46,644 bases of DNA, from the NCBI GenBank assembly GCA_030425205.1, contig JAUIAP010000047.1:1-46644 (forward strand), given 5' to 3'. This document shows positions 17,675 through 27,911 of the stretch, in pieces. The notes beneath the pieces were generated by a model that saw nothing but the letters and a program-made list of their open reading frames with translations, ran no database searches and was not told the origin of the DNA. The position numbers and the translations under genes were made by a program. Origin of the DNA: Anaerolineae bacterium. GTDB taxonomy: Bacteria; Chloroflexota; Anaerolineae; Promineifilales; Promineifilaceae. Every line of letters begins with the position of its first letter. The first letter of the stretch is position 1.

Positions 17675-20600
17675 ATGAGACACACGATACCGAAACTACT
17701 TTGGTTTTTGATTTGTGGGCTGCTGTTGAGCGGTTGCGTCAGCCGTGTCTCAGCACAAGATACAGCCGGAGAGACATTGACGTTTTCGCACGACGTATCG
17801 CCACAAGGTGCGCTGGTTGCGGGGGAAGGTGTGATCACCGTGCAGTTGACGGTGACGGGGGACAACTCTCAGTGTCCCCCCGCGCCGCCCAAGCCGCTTG
17901 ATATCGTTCTTGTGCTGGATCGGTCGAGCAGCATGAACGAACCAGCCTCCGATGGCAGCTTGCCGCTGGACGCGCTCAAAGTTGCCGCCAAAGGATTTTT
18001 GGATGCGGTGCAACTCAATCCTGACCGCGTGGGGATCGTCGAGTTCAACAATGCCGCGAGTATTGTGCAGTCACTTTCGGCCGAACGCGCCGCCATTGAA
18101 GCCGCCATTGATGCAATTCAGGCAGACAATAACACGCAACTCAGCACGGGTATCTTCCAAGCACGCAGCGAAATTTTGCTCAATAGTCGCCCCAATGACA
18201 ACGACCCAACAGAGGCATCACATGTGATGATCGTCTTCACGGATGGCGACACGATTAGTGACGATTCACAGGCGTTGCGCGAGGCAGCTCAGGCGAAGCA
18301 GGCCGGCATTCGCATCATCACCGTCAGTCTTGGGGCAGCGGTCAATGCAAGTACAGAAAATCTACTCCGCAGCATTGCCTCTAATGCAGATGAAGATTAT
18401 TTCAACGCGCCGACTGCTGCCGATCTGTCGGATGTGTATGACGACATCGGCCGATCTGTGCGCGAACAGTCGATTGCAGCCACTAATTTGCGGATCGAAC
18501 ATACCTACAATGCTACCAGCTTTGAACTGATTCCCGACTCGATTTCGGGCAACGGTCAGGCGGAAAATAGCACGATCCATTGGGAGTTGGCGGAGTTTCC
18601 GACGGGTTCGGCCGATTTCTCCTACCAACTACGCGCATTGACGGCTGGCTCACCCGATGCCATTGCAGAAGAACGCATTACCTATAGTGCGTGTGGCATC
18701 ACATCACAATCGCCACCGCCCGAATCGCGCTTGCCTGTTCAGATCGACGCACCGACCGCAACGCCCACCCCCACCCCGACGATAACGCCCACTCCATCGC
18801 CAACCCCCATACCAACAGCCACCATGAGTCCTACGTTCCCACCTGTAGAGCCATTGGGAACCCGTTCGGCACTGGCTGAGTTTTGGTGCAATCCCCAAGA
18901 TTGGGGTTGGTTACTTGCCCTTTTGTTGCTTTTGTTCTTGTTGTGGTGGCTTTATCGGGTTTTCCGCGAATATCAAAAACCCGCCGAGGAGCGCAACCCT
19001 TGTCCGCTGATCTGGTGGTGGTTGCTACCTTGGTTGCTCTTTCTGCTCTGGCGCATCTTGACAATTGTTGGGACATGCCAAGCACAAGAGGCGATCTACT
19101 TCTGGCGCATCGACAACGGGCAAACGGGCATCTGGACGACCGAGATTGGCAGTTCACGCCCGGCAGAAGAATTTTCGACACTAAACGAAAGTGCAAGTTG
19201 CGTTGGTTGTCACAGCGTTTCGTCATCAGCAAGCCGCATCGCAGCAATCACAGAAGCAGGTGGTGGCCCCGTCGTCGTTTACGATTTGGCGGGACAGCCC
19301 GTTGAAATCCCACCGATCAACGGGTCGTTCACCAGTTGGTCGCCTGACGGAAACAAGTTGGCTGTTTCGACGGATGCGCTCGACATTGCCATCGTTGATT
19401 TGGTGTCACAAACAATCGTCCCATTGGCGGGTGCAAGCGATCCCAGTATCAATGAGGCGATGCCGGCATGGTCGGCCGACGGGCAGACGATTGCGTTTGT
19501 TCGTGCGGCGCGTGCCAGTAGTGCGTTTGCGCTGCAAGGCTCCGCCGATATTTACACCGTTCCCGCGATGGGCGGTTCGGCCGAACCACTCGCAGGAGCC
19601 AGCGGTGACGGCATGAACTACTATCCCGCCTATTCGCCCGACGGTAACTGGTTGGCCTTCACGCGACACAACGGCACGACATCCTATGCCGCACCAGAGG
19701 CGGAGATATTCCTTGTGGCGGCCGATGGGGGTGAGCGCGAACGTCTCGCCGCCAATGATGACAATGGAACTGTGCTGACAAACGTGAGCAACTCATGGAC
19801 GACGTGGTCACTCGATGGCAGCAGGTTGGCGTTCAACTCAAGACGCAATGGCACATCGTATGATCTGTTCACAACAGAGATCACGGCAGATGGCAAGTCT
19901 CGTCAAGCGGTGCCGTTGACACAGGCGGCCGATGCCCAAGCGTTTGAGCATCTGCCATTTTGGAGCGTGCCGCCAGAGCGCGATCTCGTTCCTGCCTTGT
20001 TGGGGCTATGGCCATGGTTGCTCTTCCCACTCCTGCTCTGGCTCCTTTACTGGCTCTGCCGTCGTCTTCACCGCCCACCACAAAAGGTCGTTGAAATCAC
20101 AGAGACACGCACACCACCCAGCCCACTTTCTCCACTCCAGCTAAAACCGTTGTGGCAAGTTGCACCGACCCTAATCGTGGGGGTGGGTGGCACAGGTCGC
20201 TGGGTGTTGACGCACCTCAAGAAGAATCTGCTCGATGGTGGACTCGGTGTGCGCCAAGATGATGTCCATTTTGTGTTGCTAGACACCTCCGAACGCGAGG
20301 AAAACAATCGCTATCGCAGTGCAGATGGTCAGATGGAAACGGTGTCGTTTGGCGATGTCTCGCTCGACGCGGATGAGATTCTATTGCTGGGTCAAAACAT
20401 GAGCGATGTCATCAACCGCGCCAATGATGTCGCATTGGAAGATTGGTTCCCCGCCGACGTTTATCGTGGATTGGGTGAACGCCACAAGAACTTGGGGGAT
20501 GGCACGCATGGTCGTCGGCCGATGGCGCGGGCTGGCCTGATCGATCAACTGCGCGACGGTGAAAGCGAGCAATCGGCCGCCAAGCTGTGGCAGACGTTGG

Positions 20601-23296
20601 TAGACGGCAGCGCGGCGGTGCGTGATGACAAGCTGATTCGCGTTATCGTTGTGGGGTCGTTGGCTGGCGGCATGAGCGGCACGCTGTTCGATGTGGCGCA
20701 TTTGGCACGTAAGGCGGCCGAAAGCGTCAAGCCCGAAGATGGCTCTGTCCACATCGAAGCGTACTTCACGACACATGGGGTGTTCCGACCGCATGTAGAC
20801 AACTACGAGCGTCTGCAAATCAACACCTACAGCAGCGCACGTGAACTGCAACGTTTCCAATTGACGAAGGGATTGCCATTCCCGATGACTTACAGCACAG
20901 CAGAGTCGGCCGCTAACCACCTGCGCGACGATGCGTATGAACTGTTTGACGACGTGACACTGTTTGGTGCAGATGGGGAACCTGAACAAGTAGAAGGGAA
21001 ATCGGCCGAACCGTGGGCAACCACCTTCGCCTCCATGTCCGATGTACTCGCGTTCCGACTCGACAAGGCAACGGGCGCGGGCAATCGTGGCGACTACCGC
21101 ACCAAAATTCGCGCCGACGTTGCCACCAAGCAGCGCGAACGCAATCAGGCGGTTGTCAGCGCGGCAGGCAGCTACGTTTACCGCTTGCCGCTCGTCGATA
21201 TTCTACATGTCGTACAAACTCGCTGGGCGGAACAACTGCTGCGCGTTTTCCTGATGGGCAACAGCGATGCCGATGGGGTGTCGTTCAGTTGGGAAGATGC
21301 CGACATGGCAGAATCCCCCGACAGCTATGCGCGTAACTTCTTGAGCGGTCAGCATCCAGCCGATGCCGCGCCAGCCGGGTTGCGTGCGACGGGCTTCCTT
21401 ATCAATGGTCAAAAACCACTGCCGCGTGATGTGGTCGATCTGTCCAGCAACGCCGCTCTGCTCGATAGCTACGATCTTTATCTGAGTAACGCGATTGCCT
21501 TGCTACTCAACGGTGACAGCAGCACCAGCAACTTTGCGCGACGTGCGCCATTGCTGGGCTTCACTGAAAAGTTCTTGGAATCGGCCGAAACCCGCCTCAC
21601 CAGTGCCTTACAAACGGTCACGGCCGAGTCTAACACCGCCTCTGAGGGTAGTCGCGGCCTGTTTGGCAACCTCCTGTTATGGCTTGGGTTTGGGCGCGTC
21701 TATCGCAACGAGTGGAACAACGCGGCCGTCGTCCTGACGCGCTGGCTCGATATGACACGCAAAAGCCGCAACTCGCTGTCAGGGGTGCGCGATCTGCTGA
21801 TGGGCGTTGACGGCCGACCGGGTGAACCGGGGGTGCCGGGTCTCTTTGGCGAGATTCGCCGCCGTCGCCAGCGTGCCGAACAGCGGCGCGAACAACTCGA
21901 TCAGGTGGCTGTCCGTCGCTACTTGTGGGAACGCCCCATCGAATCAGAATTGCAATCAGACGCAAGCCAAGATTTGGCATTGGCGTGGTATGAGGCCATC
22001 GAGCCAAAGCTGGAAGCGTATCTCAATCGCTTCTTCTGGCATACGAACGAGCATGGACAGGTGACACTGCAAATCATCGGCGCGGAAGGGCAACGGTGCA
22101 ACATCGCGCTGACGGAAGATGAACATGTCGCCATTCAACAGATGGCGGATGAAATCAGCCAGTTAGCCGCCTATGAAACGCAGACGTTTGCTGAAAATGT
22201 CACGCTGTCCGATGTGTTGGAAACGCAACTTTCGACGCGCAGCGGTCAACCAGCGGCCGATGTGGTGCGCCATGCGTGGCAAACCGCACAGCCACATCTC
22301 GACCCTGTGCGACGCGGCGCGGTGATCGACGGTCAGAGTATCGCGGCGGCTGGCTTGCCACGCTTTGTGCGACAGGATGAACGCTTTGCGGAATTCGACA
22401 CGGTGTTCGGCAATTTGCCAGAGCATATCGGGCAACTGCTCGATCCTGTGCCGACTGATGTAATTGAAACGAGTGACCGCACGGCGTTTAGCGTGGTGCG
22501 CGAGAACACGCTTATGCCGATGATGTCGCTCAACGAAATGGCGCAGGCGGCGACCATCTACGCACGCAACGCGGGGAGTCAGCAGGATATGGGAGTTGAT
22601 CCGACCTATCAATCGGCCGTATTCGCCGCCGAAAGCCGTGCTGGCATGTACGAGCGACGGCTGGAGTACCCCGAACTGCTTGACCAAGATTACCGTTTGT
22701 TGCATCCGCTAATCGTTTGGTCGCTGGCGCGGCGGGAATCGGCCGAACTGTACGCCCTCGCCTTTGCCGCTGGTTGGGTGACGGTCGATCAGCGCGTCTC
22801 TCCCAACGTGGCGGTCTTAATGCTGCCAGACGGTACGGAACATCGGCTGACGTTGCCGACGGCACTGCGTACCTTTAGCGAAATCGACGCACGGGTGGCG
22901 GGGTTGGTTCGCATCGTGGCCGAACAGCCAGAAGATGATGCCCTGCGTCAGCAGTTGCGCCAACAGCTTGCAACACCTAGCACAAGGGTGAACCGTGCAT
23001 GGCAGGATTTCGTGACGCAATATCGGGAAACGGCGACCGTCTTTACCCCGCCGCCACCGCCACAGTGCATCAAGGGGCATCCAATGGACGCATCTGATGA
23101 CTTCTGTGGTGAGTGTGGCAGTCCAAAACAAGTGTCCCCGCCACAACCCCCGCCGCAGCGTTGGGAGATGCCGTTCATAGAGGAAGCCCAAGTCGTGCAA
23201 GATTTGGCGGCGATGGCCGCGTTGATGGCGTATCGACGATTAGACCCTGAAAACTGGGAGAAAATCGTCATGCGTCGCGCCCGTCGCGCCCAGTGA
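17675..23296 (+). CDS. Giant membrane fusion: vWA - TM - beta-propeller - TM - tubulin-like domain
   Basis: This 1873-residue protein begins with a signal sequence containing a lipobox-like LSGC (Cys21) and a possible SPI site after VSA. The order is: vWA domain with VLDRSSSM at about 79-86; P/T linker at about 345-385; TM segments at about 409-432 and 440-468; a CVGCH motif at 509-513; a TolB/PD40-like propeller at about 525-765 (WSPDGNKLAV, WSADGQTIAF, YSPDGNWLAF); TM at about 771-800; a tubulin-like domain from about 828 (IVGVGGTGRWVLTHL, later VGSLAGGMSGTLF near 985-1000); and a partial zinc ribbon (CGECG) near 1815. The predicted topology puts vWA and propeller outside and the tubulin-like part inside. 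The signature GGTGS is altered to GGMSG, so GTPase activity may be reduced. It starts 4 bp after the previous stop. Confidence 0.85.
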   Translation: MRHTIPKLLWFLICGLLLSGCVSRVSAQDTAGETLTFSHDVSPQGALVAGEGVITVQLTVTGDNSQCPPAPPKPLDIVLVLDRSSSMNEPASDGSLPLDALKVAAKGFLDAVQLNPDRVGIVEFNNAASIVQSLSAERAAIEAAIDAIQADNNTQLSTGIFQARSEILLNSRPNDNDPTEASHVMIVFTDGDTISDDSQALREAAQAKQAGIRIITVSLGAAVNASTENLLRSIASNADEDYFNAPTAADLSDVYDDIGRSVREQSIAATNLRIEHTYNATSFELIPDSISGNGQAENSTIHWELAEFPTGSADFSYQLRALTAGSPDAIAEERITYSACGITSQSPPPESRLPVQIDAPTATPTPTPTITPTPSPTPIPTATMSPTFPPVEPLGTRSALAEFWCNPQDWGWLLALLLLLFLLWWLYRVFREYQKPAEERNPCPLIWWWLLPWLLFLLWRILTIVGTCQAQEAIYFWRIDNGQTGIWTTEIGSSRPAEEFSTLNESASCVGCHSVSSSASRIAAITEAGGGPVVVYDLAGQPVEIPPINGSFTSWSPDGNKLAVSTDALDIAIVDLVSQTIVPLAGASDPSINEAMPAWSADGQTIAFVRAARASSAFALQGSADIYTVPAMGGSAEPLAGASGDGMNYYPAYSPDGNWLAFTRHNGTTSYAAPEAEIFLVAADGGERERLAANDDNGTVLTNVSNSWTTWSLDGSRLAFNSRRNGTSYDLFTTEITADGKSRQAVPLTQAADAQAFEHLPFWSVPPERDLVPALLGLWPWLLFPLLLWLLYWLCRRLHRPPQKVVEITETRTPPSPLSPLQLKPLWQVAPTLIVGVGGTGRWVLTHLKKNLLDGGLGVRQDDVHFVLLDTSEREENNRYRSADGQMETVSFGDVSLDADEILLLGQNMSDVINRANDVALEDWFPADVYRGLGERHKNLGDGTHGRRPMARAGLIDQLRDGESEQSAAKLWQTLVDGSAAVRDDKLIRVIVVGSLAGGMSGTLFDVAHLARKAAESVKPEDGSVHIEAYFTTHGVFRPHVDNYERLQINTYSSARELQRFQLTKGLPFPMTYSTAESAANHLRDDAYELFDDVTLFGADGEPEQVEGKSAEPWATTFASMSDVLAFRLDKATGAGNRGDYRTKIRADVATKQRERNQAVVSAAGSYVYRLPLVDILHVVQTRWAEQLLRVFLMGNSDADGVSFSWEDADMAESPDSYARNFLSGQHPADAAPAGLRATGFLINGQKPLPRDVVDLSSNAALLDSYDLYLSNAIALLLNGDSSTSNFARRAPLLGFTEKFLESAETRLTSALQTVTAESNTASEGSRGLFGNLLLWLGFGRVYRNEWNNAAVVLTRWLDMTRKSRNSLSGVRDLLMGVDGRPGEPGVPGLFGEIRRRRQRAEQRREQLDQVAVRRYLWERPIESELQSDASQDLALAWYEAIEPKLEAYLNRFFWHTNEHGQVTLQIIGAEGQRCNIALTEDEHVAIQQMADEISQLAAYETQTFAENVTLSDVLETQLSTRSGQPAADVVRHAWQTAQPHLDPVRRGAVIDGQSIAAAGLPRFVRQDERFAEFDTVFGNLPEHIGQLLDPVPTDVIETSDRTAFSVVRENTLMPMMSLNEMAQAATIYARNAGSQQDMGVDPTYQSAVFAAESRAGMYERRLEYPELLDQDYRLLHPLIVWSLARRESAELYALAFAAGWVTVDQRVSPNVAVLMLPDGTEHRLTLPTALRTFSEIDARVAGLVRIVAEQPEDDALRQQLRQQLATPSTRVNRAWQDFVTQYRETATVFTPPPPPQCIKGHPMDASDDFCGECGSPKQVSPPQPPPQRWEMPFIEEAQVVQDLAAMAALMAYRRLDPENWEKIVMRRARRAQ

Positions 23297-23304
23297 GGAT
23301 AGTG

Positions 23305-26300
23305 ATGATTGGAGAGATTGTAAGCGCATCAACAGGTGAACAGTACACGCTCGTCAAAGAGCTAGGGCGCGGCGCGACCTCGCGGGTCTATCTCGGTGAG
23401 TGCGATGGGCAGCGGGTTGCCGTCAAAATCGGGCTGAGCAATTTGCGTGGGGATGAACTCGTGCGCTTTTGGAGCGAGTTAGAGCTGATCAAGGCACTCT
23501 CACACACGGGCAACGTCCCGACTGCTGAGCGAGGAACAGTGCGACGTGTTCCGAATGCGCCTGTTCTCTTGCTCGAATACGTCCCCAATGAGTGGCGGCT
23601 GACGGAACAGTTGCACGACGCTTCTGCTGCCGAGCAACTCGCGCTTGCTGCGGCTGGGCAGTATGCGTCGCTACTAGTCGAGATGCACAATGTGGGCATC
23701 TCCTCACGCGGTGACCGCAAGCTAACCGATTTCCGTTGGCACGATGGACGGCTGATCGTGATCGACTGGAATCGGGCGATTCGGGAAGAGGGCAGTGCCA
23801 GTTGGCCGTATGTGCGTCAAGATGTGCGGCTATTCGGCCGATTATGGGCGGTTCTCCTCACCTTCAACTTCACCAGTGAAACCGTTCCCCCATTGTTCGA
23901 TGAGCAGTGGGGTGGTTTGTGGCTGGGGTGGCAACGGCTGATTCGGGACAGTCTGCAAAGTCGCGCCAATGGCGGGTATCACTCGGCCGATGCGTTGCAA
24001 ACAGCCGTGCAGCGATTACAGACGTATCATCAATCTGCCCCCGCCAAACTGATTCTCGATGCAGAACAAATGCGCCGCCGTGCCGATACGCAGCCTGTGT
24101 CACAGGGCGAACTGTTGGAACTCTTGACCTATCTCGATGTTGTGGAGACGGAAACACTCAACGCCGTTGATAGAGAGCGTCACGCAAACTTGCAAGCGTG
24201 GGCGCAAGCGTTATGGAACGCAACCAGCGCGACAATTGAGGAAAGTGTGGCAGCGATCAAAGAGCATCTGCGACGCTTGCGCTTTGAGAAGGCGAACGAG
24301 GGGATTGGGCTGGCAGCGGCCGAAATTGGCACAGACAGCCCCATTGCGGAACGCGCAAAGATCGTTTTACAGCGACTACAGGTGATTCACGATGCGTGTC
24401 GCCACGGTCTTTACGATCTTGGCATTCACATCGACAACTCGCTCCGTCAACTGCTCGACGCAATGGATACGCTCGATGTCGCACTCGGTGAAGATGGGGG
24501 CATCACACCTGCACCATTACGTCAAATCGAGGCGTTGCTCACTAGGGTCGAGGGAGAACTTGGGGCGGAATCGGGCTTGTTGCCGTTGTCGAAAGAGCTT
24601 GCGGTGTGGCGAGCGTTGGTGGACGATTCGGCCGAATCCCTCTTAGCCGCGTGGCGTGGCGTGGAATCTGATTATGCTGCCAAGCTGCGAGCGGCGTATG
24701 TGCGGTTGGATGAGGGATTGTCTGAGGTGATGGATCGGCCGATTCAACAGCAGCAAATCACCGCATTGCAGACAGCGTTTGCAGAACTATGCGACACGAT
24801 TGTGCAGGACGGTGTGCGTTGGCCGCGCTCACGCGCCGACCAGCTCATGCGCGTCGAAAGGCGAGTGGCCCAACTGGATGCGGAAGCGCAATACATGCCA
24901 GTGGCGCAGGCAACCGCATGGGTGCGTGATTTACACGAACGACTCAACACAAATGATTGGCCGACCACAATCACAACCTATCTCCACTCGAACGACCCGC
25001 GCTGTCAAGCGATCCAAGCGACGCAGCCCGCGCTCTATCAAGCAGTTCATATGCAACTGATGGAACAACTTCTAAATCAGGTGCAGAACGAGGCGGCGTG
25101 GCCTGACGAGTTGAGACAACAGGCGCAACTCAGCACGGTGGTCGATGCAGTGATGCAGTCAGCCGGCTCCCAACAACGCGATCTGTTCCCTGCGTCACAA
25201 CGTGAACGCATCCTTCAGTTGAGAGAACGGATGACAAGCTGGCAACAAACAACGACCGCAACGCGAGAGAAGCTCGGCATTGCGGATGGTCGTGCGTATG
25301 AACAGTTTGACGCACTGGTCAGCGATCCAAATCCCACAATTGATGAGGCGTTGGTTGAGGCGCGACGACAAAACATGCAAATTTTCGAGCGGCATCTGGC
25401 GCATCCCGCACAGTTCAGTGTGGAAACCTTGATCGCGCTGCGCGAAATGGCGCGAACGCTGGACAAATTTGAGGAGCAAGTCGATGCGGTCGGTCGTCGT
25501 GAACAACAACTTGCGAACACCGTGGTGAAGGTTGAAGAGACGAAAAGGCTAGCCGAAAAGCGCATACAAAGCCAATCTCTCACAACGCTGACGAATCAAC
25601 TCAGCCAGTTCAATAACGAACATCGGCAGTTAATTGACAAAATCGCAAAGAAGCAGACACAAGCGAGGGAGCAGTTAACGGCGTTGCCAGATTTAACCCC
25701 GTTGCGGAAGCAGATTGATGCGCTTGAGGTGGAAATCGGCCGATTGACCGCCAGCCAAGAGAAGCTGCCAACATTGGCAAAAGCTGACCCAGCACAAGTC
25801 AACAGCTTGGTTACAGGATTAAACGCCCTAAATGGTCAACTCGATCTGCAAATTCAGGATAGCCAAGAGATTACAGAGGGATTGAACGACTTAGATCATC
25901 TAGCGAGTGGTGATCATGTTGGAACATTGTCAAGGCGAGAGGAGGTGCTTAATAAACTCGCCGCCTATCCCAAGATGTCGCCTCATCAAACGGCGCGTTA
26001 TGTCGAACATCAGATTGCCCAAAATCGTCGTCGGCAATTTAGGAAGCACGCGGATAGCGTCGTTGCCGACTGGAAAAGCGTGGCGAATTTGAGCGAGTTC
26101 AATCCAAATGACAGCGAAAGGTTACAGAAGGAGACGGATGGCCTGCATTTCTGGTGGTACAGTGAACGGCTGTCGCCCACCTATTTATCAGAGTTGCAAG
26201 CAGAGATGCAGCGTGTTTTGGATCTGATCAACAGACACCCCGATTGGAACGAGCGCAAGCTGCGAAAACGACAAAATCAACCGATGCTGCAATACAAATT

Positions 26301-26334
26301 GTGGTTGGAAAAGGTTCTCGGCTCTCTGCCTTAA
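23305..26334 (+). CDS. Ser/Thr protein kinase-like protein with long helical C-terminus
   Basis: This protein of about 1009 residues has a protein-kinase-like N-terminal domain (about 1-270). Visible motifs are the glycine loop GRGATSRVYLG, VAVK with Lys41, a C-helix Glu in FWSELELIKAL, and RGDRKLTDF near 135-143 in place of HRDLKPxN. DWN at about 154 replaces DFG. The catalytic Asp and the Lys are kept, while the His and Asn have changed, so it could be active but atypical. The rest is coiled-coil and helical. The ATG at 23305 is preferred over the GTG at 23293 because GAGG (23295-23298) is 6 nt before it, inside the upstream stop. No membrane segment is seen. It probably phosphorylates partners in this block, opposed by the phosphoesterase at 9708 (inference). 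Confidence 0.82.
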   Translation: MIGEIVSASTGEQYTLVKELGRGATSRVYLGECDGQRVAVKIGLSNLRGDELVRFWSELELIKALSHTGNVPTAERGTVRRVPNAPVLLLEYVPNEWRLTEQLHDASAAEQLALAAAGQYASLLVEMHNVGISSRGDRKLTDFRWHDGRLIVIDWNRAIREEGSASWPYVRQDVRLFGRLWAVLLTFNFTSETVPPLFDEQWGGLWLGWQRLIRDSLQSRANGGYHSADALQTAVQRLQTYHQSAPAKLILDAEQMRRRADTQPVSQGELLELLTYLDVVETETLNAVDRERHANLQAWAQALWNATSATIEESVAAIKEHLRRLRFEKANEGIGLAAAEIGTDSPIAERAKIVLQRLQVIHDACRHGLYDLGIHIDNSLRQLLDAMDTLDVALGEDGGITPAPLRQIEALLTRVEGELGAESGLLPLSKELAVWRALVDDSAESLLAAWRGVESDYAAKLRAAYVRLDEGLSEVMDRPIQQQQITALQTAFAELCDTIVQDGVRWPRSRADQLMRVERRVAQLDAEAQYMPVAQATAWVRDLHERLNTNDWPTTITTYLHSNDPRCQAIQATQPALYQAVHMQLMEQLLNQVQNEAAWPDELRQQAQLSTVVDAVMQSAGSQQRDLFPASQRERILQLRERMTSWQQTTTATREKLGIADGRAYEQFDALVSDPNPTIDEALVEARRQNMQIFERHLAHPAQFSVETLIALREMARTLDKFEEQVDAVGRREQQLANTVVKVEETKRLAEKRIQSQSLTTLTNQLSQFNNEHRQLIDKIAKKQTQAREQLTALPDLTPLRKQIDALEVEIGRLTASQEKLPTLAKADPAQVNSLVTGLNALNGQLDLQIQDSQEITEGLNDLDHLASGDHVGTLSRREEVLNKLAAYPKMSPHQTARYVEHQIAQNRRRQFRKHADSVVADWKSVANLSEFNPNDSERLQKETDGLHFWWYSERLSPTYLSELQAEMQRVLDLINRHPDWNERKLRKRQNQPMLQYKLWLEKVLGSLP

Positions 26335-26339
26335 TCGCT

Positions 26340-27908
26340 ATGCAAAAACAACGTCCCAACTCGTTGCGCGATGCAGCGCAGCAACAGGCTGAGCAACTGA
26401 TTCGGCAGACACAGCGAATGCGGCGGCGCGTCGCGGCTGGTTTGGTGTTGGCGGTTGCCATCATGTTGCTTGGGGTTTTGGCATGGCGGTGGCGTAATTC
26501 AGAGGTGATGGTTGCCACTGCGACACCAACGGAGATCGTTCCGACGGCGACCCTTCCGCCCACAGAGTTGGTTGCAGGGCAGTTTGTATGGGATGAGGCG
26601 GCAATTGTTTGGGAAGTGCATGTGGTGGCGGGGGAGCGGCCGATTGCCAATCAACCCGTCACCTTTTCGTTGCAACCTCCCAACGCTGCATCACTGCTCG
26701 ATCAGATGGCAACGACCGACGCACAGGGGCGTGCAACGGTACGCATAGCCGACATTGAGGCGAGCAATGTGCGGATTTTGGCCTCATTGCCAGACCAACG
26801 TGTTGAAGCGACTATCCCGACGGAATTTGTCACCCAACCGCAACTAAGTGTGTCAGTTGATGCGCTGCGAACAAGTGATGCGGCTATCGTCGGGGAAGAT
26901 ATTGTGGTGCAGTTTTTGGTTCGCAATACAAGCCCAGTCGATGCACGCGGCGTGCGTCTGCACAGCCCTGTGCCATCAGGAACACGCTTTGTTGATTCAA
27001 ATACATGCGCGTTAGATGGCAGTGAGATTGTGTGTGAGATCGGGATTGTGACGGCCGATGCACAAGGGTATGACCCACAATTTACGCTAAACGTGTTGGA
27101 GACAGATGGTGTGCAGCTAGCGGGATTTTACCTGACAGATGGCAATGGCAATCGATTTGAGAGTGATGAGCAGTTGGATGTCGCTGTCGTGGCGGCGCAG
27201 CTATCACGCATCGTATTGCTGAGTGAAAATGATCAACTGCTGGCAGATGGTGCGATGACAACCACGCTCACCGTTGAACTGTACGACCAGCAGTTGCGCC
27301 CATTTGATGCACCAACTGATATCTCCTTCATCGTTGCGGCGAGTCAGCCGGGTGTGACAGACACAGGCACACTCGCCCAAACAGCATTGCAGGTTCAACA
27401 GCAGGAGAGCATTTCATACACGGTTGGGTCAGAAGTCGCATTTGTGGACATCACCGCATTTGCGGGAACGATCAGCGAAACGGTTCGGCTAACGTTGCGA
27501 CAAGAGACAACTTGGGCGCAAGTTCCGGTTGGCGCAGAGCGTAGAAGACCGGGACGACACCTTTATTACCAACCAACGGATAACGTGAATTTTGAACTCG
27601 CCCTGTTTGGTTTATCGCCGAATACGGCAGTGACCCTTTTTCCACAAAAAGAGGGGGCGTTTCAGAAGGCAACGATAGATATTTGGCTGCCTTCTGAGGG
27701 GGTAGACATTCAAGATACGGGTGAGGGGGTTCTGCTTAGGCGCAGTCAACCATTTTATGTGGGCGATACACCGCGCATCGACAAATTTCTAACCAACGGC
27801 GACATGATAACAATTAACGCCTATCAACATCGTGTACCCGTTTTGCAGCAGGAAGGCGACTTTACGCAGGTGCGGTTTGAAGGTTGGCTCTTGGTAGGGG
27901 AGGAGTAG
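26340..27908 (+). CDS. Single-pass envelope protein with Ig/DUF11-like and SH3-like modules
   Basis: This protein of about 522 residues starts with a basic cytoplasmic segment (QRMRRR), then one TM (VAAGLVLAVAIMLLGVLAW) at about 32-50. A Pro/Thr stretch leads to an Ig-like module (residues 80-160: GERPIANQPVTFSL, TDAQGRATVRI). A DUF11-like conserved-repeat module follows (VVQFLVRNTSPVDARGV), then another invasin/Ig-like module. The C-terminus resembles a small SH3-like fold (HRVPVLQQEGDFTQVRFEGW). The ATG at 26340 is 6 bp after the kinase stop. An in-frame TTG at 26244 would overlap the kinase gene by about 90 bp and is unlikely. No strong ribosome site is seen, so re-initiation is possible. 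It probably acts as a cell-surface structural or binding subunit. Confidence 0.75.
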   Translation: MQKQRPNSLRDAAQQQAEQLIRQTQRMRRRVAAGLVLAVAIMLLGVLAWRWRNSEVMVATATPTEIVPTATLPPTELVAGQFVWDEAAIVWEVHVVAGERPIANQPVTFSLQPPNAASLLDQMATTDAQGRATVRIADIEASNVRILASLPDQRVEATIPTEFVTQPQLSVSVDALRTSDAAIVGEDIVVQFLVRNTSPVDARGVRLHSPVPSGTRFVDSNTCALDGSEIVCEIGIVTADAQGYDPQFTLNVLETDGVQLAGFYLTDGNGNRFESDEQLDVAVVAAQLSRIVLLSENDQLLADGAMTTTLTVELYDQQLRPFDAPTDISFIVAASQPGVTDTGTLAQTALQVQQQESISYTVGSEVAFVDITAFAGTISETVRLTLRQETTWAQVPVGAERRRPGRHLYYQPTDNVNFELALFGLSPNTAVTLFPQKEGAFQKATIDIWLPSEGVDIQDTGEGVLLRRSQPFYVGDTPRIDKFLTNGDMITINAYQHRVPVLQQEGDFTQVRFEGWLLVGEE

Positions 27909-27911
27909 GGC

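Noticed and set aside
19199..19213. Cytochrome c call for the fusion protein
   Set aside because: There is one CxxCH only and no cytochrome fold around it. It is kept as a finding, not a function.
26244..26339. Longer version of the Ig/DUF11-like protein from a TTG
   Set aside because: It would overlap the kinase gene by about 90 bp with no ribosome site. The ATG at 26340 directly follows the kinase stop.
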